From NCBI GenBank assembly GCA_011773845.1, contig WVWV01000044.1:48996-83002 (forward strand): a stretch of 34,007 nucleotides of DNA, written 5' to 3'. Both the position numbers and the translations under genes were made by a program. Source of the stretch: Lysobacterales bacterium. Lineage in GTDB: Bacteria > Pseudomonadota > Gammaproteobacteria > Xanthomonadales > SZUA-36. Below are positions 7,789 to 16,197 of this stretch, in pieces. The notes under the pieces are model-generated. The model had not been told where the DNA came from. It saw only the letters and a program-made list of their open reading frames with translations, and did not search any database. The stretch's first letter is position 1. Each line of letters begins with the position of its first letter.

Positions 7789-8924
7789 TTGGGGTCCCCT
7801 GGGGCTGCCCGGCCCCGCTCCGAGAGAATATCCTGCAGCAGTGCGTCCACTTGCGCACGGGTGACATGCGGCATGCAGATGATGTGTGCGATGTCCCCCG
7901 CGGCCGCCAGCTGCCATTTTTCACAGACCGCCTGCGCGGGCCGCGGAAACACCACCGTGAGCGCCGCCCGGTTGCGATGCGCCTCGATGCCCGCGGCGCG
8001 GAATTCACGCTCGGCGTAGTCGGCCACCGCCATCGCATTGTGCAGGCGGCGGCGCAGACCGTCCACACCGAGGCTGCGGATCGCGTACCACAGCACCATC
8101 GGCGTGAATCCATTGCGGGAGCCGGAGATGGTGGTGTCACGGGTGCCGATGTAGGCCACGCTGTGGCTGATGCGGTCCACGTGCCCGCGTTTCGCCAGCA
8201 CGATGCCGCAGGGGATCGGGGAGGCGAAAAACTTGTGCCCGGATATCGAAATGCTGTCGGCGCCATCGGCGAAATCCCAGGCCGGGCGAGGCTCCAGAAA
8301 CGCCGCGTAACCGCCGCACAGGGCGGCATCGCTGTGGATGTAGCGTTTGTCCATGACCAGTTCGTCGAGCACCCCCTGGATGATACCGATGTCGTCCCGG
8401 CCCTCTTTCATGGTGGTGCCGATGTTGGCGAAGATGATCGGCGTGGCGTCGCGCCGGATGCGCACGGTCTCGCGCAGGTCCTCGTAATCCATCTCGCCAT
8501 TGGGCTGCGAGCGGATCATGATGTTGCGCATGCCCAGGAAGTGCAGGTTCTTGCTGACGCTGTAGTGGCTGTCGCGGGAAAAATACACGATGCCGTCCGG
8601 GAACAGTTCGCGGGCCAGATACATCCCGTACAGGTTGCCTTCTGTACCGCCATTGGTGACGTAACCCCACCACTGGCCATCCGGCGCCTGCGTCATCTCG
8701 GCAAAGAATTCCAGCACTTCACGCTCGAATGCATGTGAATTCAGCCGATAGTGGCCGCTCGCAAACGGGTCGCCGACGTTGTTCAGACTGTAGCCGAGGA
8801 ATGGCTCCAGGGGCTTGTAGTCGATATCGAACGCGACCGGGTAGCCCAGCTCCACGCGGGCCGACTCCTCCAGGTGCTCCAGGAAGCGGTTCAAGCGACC
8901 GCGGTCTGTGACATTCAGGCTCAC
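7785..8924 (-). CDS. hdc: PLP-dependent histidine decarboxylase (group II)
   Basis: This 379-residue enzyme removes the carboxyl group of histidine to give histamine, using pyridoxal phosphate. It aligns along its length with the PLP-type enzymes of Morganella and related bacteria (378 residues): GYVTNGGTEGN at 87-97, His120 for cofactor stacking, FANIGTT at 165-171, Asp199 in HSDAAL, and the Schiff-base Lys231 in SGHK. A related plant-type serine decarboxylase is the main alternative, since the families are close. The start is the GTG at 8924, with GGAGG seven bases upstream and the right opening length. It is the first gene of a two-gene unit with the ACT protein. No siderophore genes that would use histamine are in view. 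Confidence 0.85.
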   Translation of the reverse strand: MSLNVTDRGRLNRFLEHLEESARVELGYPVAFDIDYKPLEPFLGYSLNNVGDPFASGHYRLNSHAFEREVLEFFAEMTQAPDGQWWGYVTNGGTEGNLYGMYLARELFPDGIVYFSRDSHYSVSKNLHFLGMRNIMIRSQPNGEMDYEDLRETVRIRRDATPIIFANIGTTMKEGRDDIGIIQGVLDELVMDKRYIHSDAALCGGYAAFLEPRPAWDFADGADSISISGHKFFASPIPCGIVLAKRGHVDRISHSVAYIGTRDTTISGSRNGFTPMVLWYAIRSLGVDGLRRRLHNAMAVADYAEREFRAAGIEAHRNRAALTVVFPRPAQAVCEKWQLAAAGDIAHIICMPHVTRAQVDALLQDILSERGRAAPGDPK

Positions 8925-8948
8925 GCTGCGTCCTCCGGTACCTGGAAC

Positions 8949-8990
8949 ACGTTAGTGGACCCGGCTGCTGGCGTCGTTGACGCGTATCAA
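8949..8990 (-). promoter_or_regulatory. FNR/ANR-dependent promoter candidate for hdc
   Basis: On the hdc strand, TTGAT-ACGC-GTCAA (8990-8977) matches the FNR/ANR consensus at nine of ten positions. Placing its centre at -41.5 puts the start at 8942 and the -10 hexamer at 8954-8949, which reads TAACGT and fits TAnnnT. The resulting leader would be about 17 bases with GGAGG in it. The agreement of box, spacing, -10 and leader makes this the best regulatory prediction in the window. Confidence 0.6.
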
Positions 8991-9013
8991 GCGACCTGCG
9001 CCCCGGGCCGGGC

Positions 9014-9025
9014 CGTTTATAAACG
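9014..9025. promoter_or_regulatory. palindrome CGTTTATAAACG with -10-like core
   Basis: A perfect 12-base palindrome lies 27 bases before the DUF456 gene. It contains TATAAA (9018-9023), which could be the -10 box for the plus-strand gene. From there the FNR-like box at 8977-8990 would sit near -46, out of the usual position, so control of this gene by it is doubtful. Confidence 0.35.
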
Positions 9026-9051
9026 CCTCACCCGCCCCCATTAGTGATGTC

Positions 9052-9546
9052 ATGGACATCACCGCAATCTGGTGGGTATTGGCGGCGCTGCTGGTCGTCG
9101 GTGGCCTGGCCGGCACCGTGCTGCCGGCATTGCCAGGCCCCCCCATGGTGTTTGCCGGCCTGTTCATCGCGGCCTGGGCAGGCGGATTCGAACAGGTGGG
9201 CTGGACCACCATCGGCATCCTCGGACTGCTGACCGCCGTCGCCTGGCTGATCGATTTTCTGGCCGCAGCGCTGGGCGCGAAGCGTCTTGGCGCCAGCCAG
9301 AGGGCGTTCTGGGGCGCGGCGTTCGGCGCCGTGGCGGGAATGTTCTTCGGGCTGCCGGGCATTCTGCTCGGGCCGTTCGTCGGCGCGGTGGCGGCTGAAT
9401 TGAGCGCCGGCCGCGACATGCAGCAAGCCGGGCGGGCCGGCTACGGCGCCTGGATTGGCGTGATCCTGGGCACCGCCGCGAAGCTGGCCATCACCTTCCT
9501 GATGGTGGGTATATTCGCATTTGCCGCCTGGTTTTCCGGCGGCTGA
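9052..9546 (+). CDS. DUF456 family membrane protein
   Basis: This 164-residue protein is almost wholly hydrophobic with small residues. About four to five membrane segments are visible (about 5-25, 29-45, 47-72, 82-110, 132-160), and Gly-rich stretches such as GMFFGLPGILLGPF-GA (about 103-118) are characteristic of DUF456 proteins. Their biochemical function is not known. The ATG at 9052 is chosen because the family begins directly with the first membrane segment; the in-frame ATG at 8977 would add a polar, proline-rich leader and would run into the FNR-like box. The gene is divergent from hdc and convergent with thrC. Confidence 0.85.
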   Translation: MDITAIWWVLAALLVVGGLAGTVLPALPGPPMVFAGLFIAAWAGGFEQVGWTTIGILGLLTAVAWLIDFLAAALGAKRLGASQRAFWGAAFGAVAGMFFGLPGILLGPFVGAVAAELSAGRDMQQAGRAGYGAWIGVILGTAAKLAITFLMVGIFAFAAWFSGG

Positions 9547-9560
9547 GCCAGGCGGCTCAG
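9543..9560. terminator. hairpin at the end of the DUF456 gene
   Basis: CTGAGCC (9543-9549), loop AGGC, GGCTCAG (9554-9560) form a perfect 7-bp stem that includes the stop codon. There is no T-run, so it may be a message-protecting 3' hairpin rather than a terminator. Confidence 0.3.
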
Positions 9561-9580
9561 GCCTCACATCACGCCAGCCT

Positions 9581-10870
9581 TCAGGCAACCCCCTGCCCGG
9601 CCGCCATCAGCAGCGGCCTGAATGCCGAGAATTCACTGGAAATGACCTCTGAGAGCAGGGGCCGGTCGGCAACGGCCCGCAGCGCGGGCGGCAGCGGCAC
9701 CTCGATGCCCAGCACCGCCTCGAGGTCTTCCCGGAACTTCGCCGGGTGGGCAGTGCACAGGAATACGCCGGTCTCCTCGGCTTGCCTGCAGACCTCGAGC
9801 GCGCTCCAGCCCAGCGCGCTGTGCGGGTCGGCCAGGTAGCCCTGCGCGTACAGCGCCCGAATGGCGCCCGCGGTTTGCTGGTCGCTGAGCGCCACCGCCC
9901 GCAACAGTTCCGACAGCGGCAGTCCGTGGTCGGCTTCGAGCGCCTGCACGCGGCTGAAGTTGTTGGGCTGCGAGATGTCCATGGCGCTGGTCATGGTCGC
10001 GACCGTCGCATGGGGGTCCCAGCGGCCGCTGGCCAGGAATCGTGGCACGGTGTCGTTGGCGTTGGTGGCGGCGATCACGCGGCGGGCCGGCAAGCCGATG
10101 GCGCAGGCGATCAGGGCCGCGGTGACGTTGCCAAAGTTGCCGCTGGGGACGCTGAACACCGGGCGGGTGCCGGCCGGCAGGCAGGCGACGGCCTCGAAGT
10201 AATAGCACACCTGGGCCAGCAGGCGGGCGATATTGATGGAATTGGCCGAATTCAGCCCCAGCGCTTCGACCAGCTGCCGATCGAGGAAGGCCTGCTTGAC
10301 CATGGCCTGACAGGCGTCGAAATCGTCCTCGACCGCATAGGTGCGGACGTTGCCGCCCAGCGTGCAGAACAGTTTTTCCTGCAGCGGGGTGACGCGACCG
10401 CGCGGGTACAGGATGACCACCTGCACCCCCTGTTGTCCATAAAACGCCTGCGCGACGGCGGCGCCGGTGTCCCCGGAGGTCGCCGTCAGTATCGTCATGG
10501 GCCCCTCGCCGCGGAACCGCTGCAGGCACTGCGCCAGGAAGCGCGCGCCAAAATCCTTGAACGCCAGCGAGGTGCCGTGAAAGAGTTCGAGCGCGTGCAC
10601 GCCGGCCGCGACCGCTCGCAACGGCACGGGAAAATCGAAGGCGCGCTCCACCAGCCCCCCCAACACGCCCGTCTCGACATCGCCGGCGATGATGTGGTCG
10701 AGAATCGCAGCGCTGCGGGGCACGAACTCCAACTCCAGCAGCGCCTGCACATCCGCCAGCGGCGCCAGGCGCAGGGGCATGAACAGGCCCTGCTCCCGGC
10801 CGATGCCGAGCCGCACGGCCTCCGGGAAGGACAGCCGCTGGGCGGGGTGGGCGATGTTGTAGAAATTCAT
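9581..10870 (-). CDS. thrC: threonine synthase
   Basis: This PLP enzyme converts O-phosphohomoserine to threonine, the last step of the pathway. Its 429 residues match the E. coli-type enzyme (428). The sequence opens with MNFYNI, has the PLP lysine at 105 in SLAFKDFGARF, the TSGDTG phosphate-binding loop near 138-143, and the SGNFGN motif further on. The ATG at 10870 overlaps the thrB stop by ATGA; the longer frame upstream lies inside thrB. It is the last gene of the asnB-thrA-thrB-thrC unit. Confidence 0.96.
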   Translation of the reverse strand: MNFYNIAHPAQRLSFPEAVRLGIGREQGLFMPLRLAPLADVQALLELEFVPRSAAILDHIIAGDVETGVLGGLVERAFDFPVPLRAVAAGVHALELFHGTSLAFKDFGARFLAQCLQRFRGEGPMTILTATSGDTGAAVAQAFYGQQGVQVVILYPRGRVTPLQEKLFCTLGGNVRTYAVEDDFDACQAMVKQAFLDRQLVEALGLNSANSINIARLLAQVCYYFEAVACLPAGTRPVFSVPSGNFGNVTAALIACAIGLPARRVIAATNANDTVPRFLASGRWDPHATVATMTSAMDISQPNNFSRVQALEADHGLPLSELLRAVALSDQQTAGAIRALYAQGYLADPHSALGWSALEVCRQAEETGVFLCTAHPAKFREDLEAVLGIEVPLPPALRAVADRPLLSEVISSEFSAFRPLLMAAGQGVA

Positions 10871-11835
10871 CGCGCTGCGGCTTGAACCCGGCGCGCGCCC
10901 TCGAGGTCCGCCCGGCACACGTGCGCGAAGCCAAGCTCGTTGCGCAAGTAATGGCCGCGCAGCCAACTGTAGGCCCGTTCGGCCACGCGCTGCTCGTCAA
11001 CGATGGCGAACAGCGCCGGTCCGCTGCCGGAGATGCCGACTGCCAGCGCGCCCAGTTCGACCAGCGCCGCGCGCGCATCCTCGAAACCCGGCAATAGCGG
11101 GGCCCGGTGCGGCTCCGCGATCATGTCGACCAGGCATCCAGCCGCGCTGGCGGCATCGCCAATATGCAACTCATGGACGAAGCAGGCAAATTGCGCCGCG
11201 TGGGCGATCGCCAGCTTGTGCGGCAAGTCCTGCGGCAGCACGGCTCGTGCCGCGCGCGTGTCCATGCGGGTACCGGGCCATGCGATCACCGCTCGCCAGT
11301 GAGCGGGCCACGGCAGGGCATACTGCCGCGCACTGCCGGGGATGCAGAGCCGGAGCCCGCCCATGAGGCAGGGCGCCACGTTGTCGAGGTGCAGGTCGCC
11401 GCTGATGCCGGCCTCCATCTCCGCCATCAGGTCCAGCAGGCGAAGCCGGTTCAGCGGCCGGCCGAAATGGTGGTTCAGCGCCACCAGGGCGGCAACGATG
11501 GAACTGGCGCTGGAACCAAGGCCGCTGCCGACGGGCAGGCGCTTGTCGAGGCTCATCGCCAGCGGGGGAACCTCGACCCCCGCCCGCCTCGCCTCGGCCT
11601 GGAATCGCCGTGCCGAGGCCAGCACCACGTTCTGCTCGGGGTCGTCCGGCAGGGCGTCCGCGAACGGACCGGTCACCGCCAGTTTCCAGTCGTCGTGTAA
11701 GCCCGGATGAACCGTCACCCGGTCCCCCAGCAGGGTGCCGTCCATCGGCGCCAGGGCCAGGCCGAGGGCATCGAAGCCAACCGAGAGATTGCCCGCAGAG
11801 GCCGGCGCAAATACGGTCAAGGGTTCGGCAGCCAT
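10867..11835 (-). CDS. thrB: homoserine kinase (GHMP family)
   Basis: This 322-residue kinase phosphorylates homoserine with ATP. It shows the three GHMP motifs: the N-terminal strand with PASAGNLSVGFDALG (about 11-25), the ATP loop LPVGSGLGSSASS (about 91-103), and the C-terminal glycine-rich AVGISGSGPALF (about 264-275). Length is slightly above E. coli ThrB (310). It starts six bases after the thrA stop and overlaps thrC by four bases, so all three genes are tightly coupled. Confidence 0.96.
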   Translation of the reverse strand: MAAEPLTVFAPASAGNLSVGFDALGLALAPMDGTLLGDRVTVHPGLHDDWKLAVTGPFADALPDDPEQNVVLASARRFQAEARRAGVEVPPLAMSLDKRLPVGSGLGSSASSIVAALVALNHHFGRPLNRLRLLDLMAEMEAGISGDLHLDNVAPCLMGGLRLCIPGSARQYALPWPAHWRAVIAWPGTRMDTRAARAVLPQDLPHKLAIAHAAQFACFVHELHIGDAASAAGCLVDMIAEPHRAPLLPGFEDARAALVELGALAVGISGSGPALFAIVDEQRVAERAYSWLRGHYLRNELGFAHVCRADLEGARRVQAAAR

Positions 11836-11841
11836 GGATGA

Positions 11842-14313
11842 TCAGTCCTGTTCCGCTTCACTGGCCCAGTCCAGCGGCCGCCAGGCGGTACGCAGGACGT
11901 CCGCGAACACGCCGGCCGCGGTGACTTCGGCACCCGCGCCGTAGCCCCGCAGCACCAGCGGGATGGGCTGGTAGTAGCGCGTGTGCAGAACCAGGGCGTT
12001 CTCGCCATCCCGAATGGCGGCCAGGGGCCTGTCCCGCGGCACGGATTCGACCGATACCCGGCAGCGCCCGTCGTCGATGCGGCCCACGTAGCGCAGCACC
12101 CGGCCCTCGCGGTCGGCAGCACCCGCCCGGTCGGCGAACGCCTCGTCCAACGCCCGCAGCGCCGCCGGCAGGTCCGCCGCTGGCTGGCCGGCAGCGAAAT
12201 CCGGCGGGATCACCGGTTCGACCTCGATGTCGTCGAGCTCGAGCTCGAGCCCGACCTCGCGCGCGATGATCAGCAGCTTGCGCGCCACGTCCATGCCCGA
12301 CAGGTCATCGCGGGGGTCTGGCTCGGTGAATCCCAGCTCCATGGCCCGCGTCACGGCTTCCGAGAACGCCAGGCCGTCCTCGAGCAGGCCGAAGATCATC
12401 GACAGCGAACCGGACAGCACGCCCTCGAACGTCGCCAGCCGGTCACCCGAACGGATCAGGGCGTGCAGCGTGTCGATCACCGGCAGGCCGGCGCCGACAT
12501 TGGTTTCGTACAGGAACTTCCGGAACGCACGGCCTGCCGTGTCCCGCATCTCCCGGTAATAGGCCATGCTGGCGGTGTTGGCTTTCTTGTTGGCCGCCAC
12601 CACGTTGAAGCCCGCCGCGAGAAAGCGGGCATATTGGCCCGCCAGCCCGGCATCGGTGGTGCAATCGACAATGGTGGGGTTGGGCAGGCCTAGCTGTTCG
12701 CGCACCGCGATGACGTCCTCGAGCCGGTACGCGGTGCCCTTCGCCTCGAGGTCCTCGCGCCAGCTCTCGAGGTCGATGGCGTCGCCCGCCACCAGCAGGC
12801 GCCGGCTGTTGGCGATGGCGCGCACGTTGAGCTGCATGTGGCTGCCCTGCAGGTCCGCCGACTGACGCCGGATCTGCTCCAGCAGTGCCGCGCCCACGTT
12901 GCCGCAGCCCAGCAGCAGGACATCGATGTGCGCGGTGTGGGAAAAAAACGCGGTGTGGCATGCGCGCGTCGCCGGACGCGCATCTTCGTGCCGAACCACC
13001 ACCGCGATGGCGCACTCGGTGGAACCCTGGGCGATCACCTCGACGTTCACGCCCGCCGACGAGATGGCGGTGAGAAAGCGGGCTGCAATACCCCGATAGT
13101 GCTTCATGCCGGCGCCGACCAGCGAGATCACCGCGCGCTCCCGTTGCACCGAAATGTCGCTGATCAGTTCGTGCAGGCGCTCGAAATGGAACTCCTGTTC
13201 CAGCGCCCGCTGCGCGCGCGAGGCCTCGTGGGTGCGCACGCACAGGGTGATGGAGTATTCGGACGAGGACTGCACGATGAGCAGGATGGAAATCGACTCG
13301 CGCGCCAGGGCATCCATCACGCGCCGTGCGATGCCGACCCGCCCCCGCATGCCACTGCCCTGCAGGGTAATGGACGCCACGTGGTCCAGCAGCGACAGGC
13401 CGCGCACGATATGGTCCTGGCGCGCTTCCGGCAGGACGCGCGTTCCGGGCCGGTCGGGCTGGTAGGTGTTGCGCACCTCGCAGGGAATGCCGGCGGCGGC
13501 CAACGGCGCCAGCGCCTTGGCGCTGATGACCTTGGCGCCGAAATAGGACAATTCCATGGCCTCCTCGTAGCTCACCTCCTCCAGGCAGCGGGCATTCCTC
13601 ACGATGCGCGGGTCGGCAGTGAAGAAGCCGTCCACGTCCTTCCAGATCTGGCAGCACTCTGCGCCCAGCGCCGCCGCCGCTGCCGCCGCCGAGTAGTCGG
13701 AGCCGTTGCGGCCCAGCAATTGAACGCCACCGCTATCGTTGAGGCAGTAGAATCCCGGCAGCACGAGCACCTGCAGGTCGGCGTCCAGGGCTGCCTCGAG
13801 CCGCGGGGCCGCGGCCTCGATATCGACCAGTGAGTCGAGCAGATCGTCATTGGCGGGCGGCAGCACGTCCGGTTCGTGCCATGCGGCCCGCAGGCCCCGA
13901 TGCGCCAGCAGCCGCCACATCGTGCGACTGCTGAAACGCTCGCCGGAAGCCAGGATTTCAGCGCGGGACGCGTCGGGGCAACTGCCCAGCAGCCGCACGC
14001 CTTCCAGCCTGGCCTGCAGTCGCGCACGGTGTTCCTGCAGGTCTTCCGCCGCGGCCGCGGTGTCCATGCCGCCCTCGCCAAGGCCATCCACCACCGCCTG
14101 CTCGAGCTGGATGACGTGCTCCAGCGGTTGTGCGAAATCGCCGCCGTCCGCCGCCCGCGCAATGGCCTCGACGAGCAGGTCGGTCACCCCGCGCACGGCC
14201 GAGAGGACCACCACCAGCCGGTGTTCCCCTGCGAACCGCTGGACCACCGCCGCGCTGGCCTCGAACCCGGCCACGTCTGCCACCGAGGTGCCGCCGAATT
14301 TCTGGACCAGCAT
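11842..14313 (-). CDS. thrA: bifunctional aspartate kinase / homoserine dehydrogenase I
   Basis: This 823-residue fusion catalyses the first and third steps from aspartate to homoserine. Residues 1-290 form the kinase, with KFGGTS at 5-10. A regulatory pair of ACT domains follows (about 315-460), and a homoserine dehydrogenase with the NADP-binding GCGNVGAAL near 466-474 fills the C-terminus. Length and order equal E. coli ThrA (820). Feedback inhibition by threonine is expected from the family. The start overlaps the asnB stop by one base (TGATG), coupling it to asnB. I saw no thrL-like leader peptide directly upstream; there is no space for one. Confidence 0.96.
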   Translation of the reverse strand: MLVQKFGGTSVADVAGFEASAAVVQRFAGEHRLVVVLSAVRGVTDLLVEAIARAADGGDFAQPLEHVIQLEQAVVDGLGEGGMDTAAAAEDLQEHRARLQARLEGVRLLGSCPDASRAEILASGERFSSRTMWRLLAHRGLRAAWHEPDVLPPANDDLLDSLVDIEAAAPRLEAALDADLQVLVLPGFYCLNDSGGVQLLGRNGSDYSAAAAAAALGAECCQIWKDVDGFFTADPRIVRNARCLEEVSYEEAMELSYFGAKVISAKALAPLAAAGIPCEVRNTYQPDRPGTRVLPEARQDHIVRGLSLLDHVASITLQGSGMRGRVGIARRVMDALARESISILLIVQSSSEYSITLCVRTHEASRAQRALEQEFHFERLHELISDISVQRERAVISLVGAGMKHYRGIAARFLTAISSAGVNVEVIAQGSTECAIAVVVRHEDARPATRACHTAFFSHTAHIDVLLLGCGNVGAALLEQIRRQSADLQGSHMQLNVRAIANSRRLLVAGDAIDLESWREDLEAKGTAYRLEDVIAVREQLGLPNPTIVDCTTDAGLAGQYARFLAAGFNVVAANKKANTASMAYYREMRDTAGRAFRKFLYETNVGAGLPVIDTLHALIRSGDRLATFEGVLSGSLSMIFGLLEDGLAFSEAVTRAMELGFTEPDPRDDLSGMDVARKLLIIAREVGLELELDDIEVEPVIPPDFAAGQPAADLPAALRALDEAFADRAGAADREGRVLRYVGRIDDGRCRVSVESVPRDRPLAAIRDGENALVLHTRYYQPIPLVLRGYGAGAEVTAAGVFADVLRTAWRPLDWASEAEQD

Positions 14314-15998
14314 CAGCCTCGCCCTCCCCCGGGTTGCCAGGCATCGTTATGGACCGAATGCACGGCCCTGCCGGAGGGATCATTGACCTGTTGCAGGCTG
14401 TCGTCCCACAGGGTGGCTTCCGGCGAACTGCACGCAACGGAAGGCCCGCCAGGGACGCACTCCGCGGCGGAAGGCAGCGGAAAATGGCGCTCGAACACGC
14501 TGCGAAAATAATAGGCTTCCCGGGAAGCCGGCGGATGGTGCGGGAACCGCTGTTCGGCATGCGCCATCTGCTTGTCGCTCACGCGGGCGGCGGTGAAGTC
14601 CCGCACGCCGTCAATCCAGCCGTAGCCGACGCCATCCGAAAACTGCTCCTTCTGCCGCCATGCGATCTCCGGGGGCAGCAGATCGGCAAAGGCTTCCCGC
14701 AGGACGTATTTCTCCATCCGGTCCGGGCCGGCCATCTTGTCGCGCGGATTGATGGACATCGCCACGTCCATGAAATCGCGATCCAGGAACGGCACCCGGG
14801 CCTCCACGCCCCAGGCCGCCATGGCCTTGTTGGCGCGCAGGCAGTCGAACTGGTGCAGGCGCATGAGTTTGCGCACGGTCTCCTCATGAAAAGCCTGCGC
14901 GTTCGGCGCCTTGTGGAAGTACAGGTAGCCACCGAAAATCTCGTCTGCGCCCTCCCCGGACAACACCATCTTGATGCCCATGGCGCGAATCTTGCGCGCC
15001 ATCAGGTACATGGGCGTGGCCGCCCGGATGGTCGTCACGTCATAGGTCTCGAGGTGATAGATGACTTCCTCCAGCGCATCCAGCCCCTCCTGCAAGGTGA
15101 ACGTGAAGCCATGGTGAACAGTGCCGATGTGGTCCGCGGCCCGCTGCGCGGCCGCCAGGTCGGGCGAACCCTCGAGGCCGATCGCGAACGAGTGCAGGCG
15201 CGGCCACCAGGCATCGCTGCGCTCGTCGTCTTCCACGCGGCGACGCGCGTGCAACTGGGTCAGGGCGGCCACCACGGAAGAATCCAGCCCGCCGGACAGC
15301 AGCACCCCGTACGGCACGTCGGTCATCAGGTGCGCGACCACGGAATTCTCCAGGGCTGCCCGCAAGCGGCCGGCGTCGGTCTCCGCCTCGGCCACCGCGT
15401 CGAAGCCCATCCACGGACGCTGGTAATAGCGCACCGGCGCGTCATCGTCGCTGTGCCAGTAATGCCCGGGCGGGAATTCATGCACCACGCTGCAGACCTC
15501 CATCAGGGCCTTCATCTCCGAGGCCACGTACAGCTGACGGGCATCATCGAACCCGTAGTAGAGCGGTATGATGCCGATCGGGTCGCGGGCGATCAGGTAG
15601 GCGTCACGCTGCTCATCGTACAGCACGAAGGCAAACATGCCGCGCAGCTGATCCAGAAAACCGGCCCCGTGCGCGCGGTACAGGGGCAGGATGACCTCGC
15701 AGTCCGACTCGGTGCTGAACCGGTAAGGCCCCGGCAGCGAACCTCGCAACTGGCGGTGGTTGTAAATCTCGCCATTGACGGCCAGCACCTGGTGCCCGTC
15801 TTCCGAGTACAACGGCTGGGCGCCGGTGTTGACGTCCACGATGGACAGCCGCTCGTGCGCCAGCACCGCCCGCGGATGGGCGTAGATACCGCTCCAGTCG
15901 GGACCGCGATGGCGTAACAGCCGCGACTGGCGCAACGCCATGGAACGGATCGCCTGATAATCCTGCTGGATCTCAAGCACACCGAAAACCGAACACAT
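14313..15998 (-). CDS. asnB: asparagine synthetase B, glutamine-hydrolysing
   Basis: This 561-residue enzyme makes asparagine from aspartate, glutamine and ATP. The N-terminal glutaminase domain begins with Cys2 after the start methionine, the catalytic nucleophile. This fixes the start at 15998 and excludes the longer frame to 16037. The synthetase domain has the ATP loop LLSGGLDSS (about 233-241) and the conserved LSGEGADEIFGGY near 350-362. Length is close to E. coli AsnB (554). The AGAGGT sequence six bases before the ATG is a suitable ribosome-binding site. Being the promoter-proximal gene of the thr operon is unusual; see findings. Confidence 0.95.
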   Translation of the reverse strand: MCSVFGVLEIQQDYQAIRSMALRQSRLLRHRGPDWSGIYAHPRAVLAHERLSIVDVNTGAQPLYSEDGHQVLAVNGEIYNHRQLRGSLPGPYRFSTESDCEVILPLYRAHGAGFLDQLRGMFAFVLYDEQRDAYLIARDPIGIIPLYYGFDDARQLYVASEMKALMEVCSVVHEFPPGHYWHSDDDAPVRYYQRPWMGFDAVAEAETDAGRLRAALENSVVAHLMTDVPYGVLLSGGLDSSVVAALTQLHARRRVEDDERSDAWWPRLHSFAIGLEGSPDLAAAQRAADHIGTVHHGFTFTLQEGLDALEEVIYHLETYDVTTIRAATPMYLMARKIRAMGIKMVLSGEGADEIFGGYLYFHKAPNAQAFHEETVRKLMRLHQFDCLRANKAMAAWGVEARVPFLDRDFMDVAMSINPRDKMAGPDRMEKYVLREAFADLLPPEIAWRQKEQFSDGVGYGWIDGVRDFTAARVSDKQMAHAEQRFPHHPPASREAYYFRSVFERHFPLPSAAECVPGGPSVACSSPEATLWDDSLQQVNDPSGRAVHSVHNDAWQPGGGRG

Positions 15999-16018
15999 CC
16001 TCTGACCTCTGCAACACC

Positions 16019-16042
16019 GGGTTTGCCAAACCCCCAATGATA
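16019..16042 (-). promoter_or_regulatory. asnB-thrABC promoter candidate with dyad
   Basis: On the minus strand TATCAT (16042-16037) is a good -10 box; the hexamer 17 bases upstream (TTCAAT) is only a weak -35. The expected start falls in the perfect dyad GGGTTTG-C-CAAACCC (16019-16033), which could be an operator or a stem at the 5' end of the message. The leader to the asnB start is about 30 bases, too short for a classical attenuator. Confidence 0.4.
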
Positions 16043-16197
16043 CGTGGAGCGCGTGGTCGATTGAATGCTCGGGTGCGTCTTTCCGACGGCTGGCGCATGC
16101 ATGGGGCCGCGGAATTTGATGGCTTGATCGCGGTCTTAATCTCCGTCGCCAATCAATGGCAGAATGATCGGGTTCTTTCCCGGCACGGATTCAATCG

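Noticed and set aside
14130-15917. 595-codon open frame on the plus strand opposite asnB
   Set aside because: It lies antisense to a clear asnB, is rich in His, Gln, Arg and Gly as typical of reverse frames in GC-rich DNA, and matches no family.
15999-16197. Search for a thr-type attenuator before asnB
   Set aside because: No short Thr/Asn/Ile-rich leader peptide followed by a T-tailed hairpin was found; only the dyad at 16019-16033 stands out.
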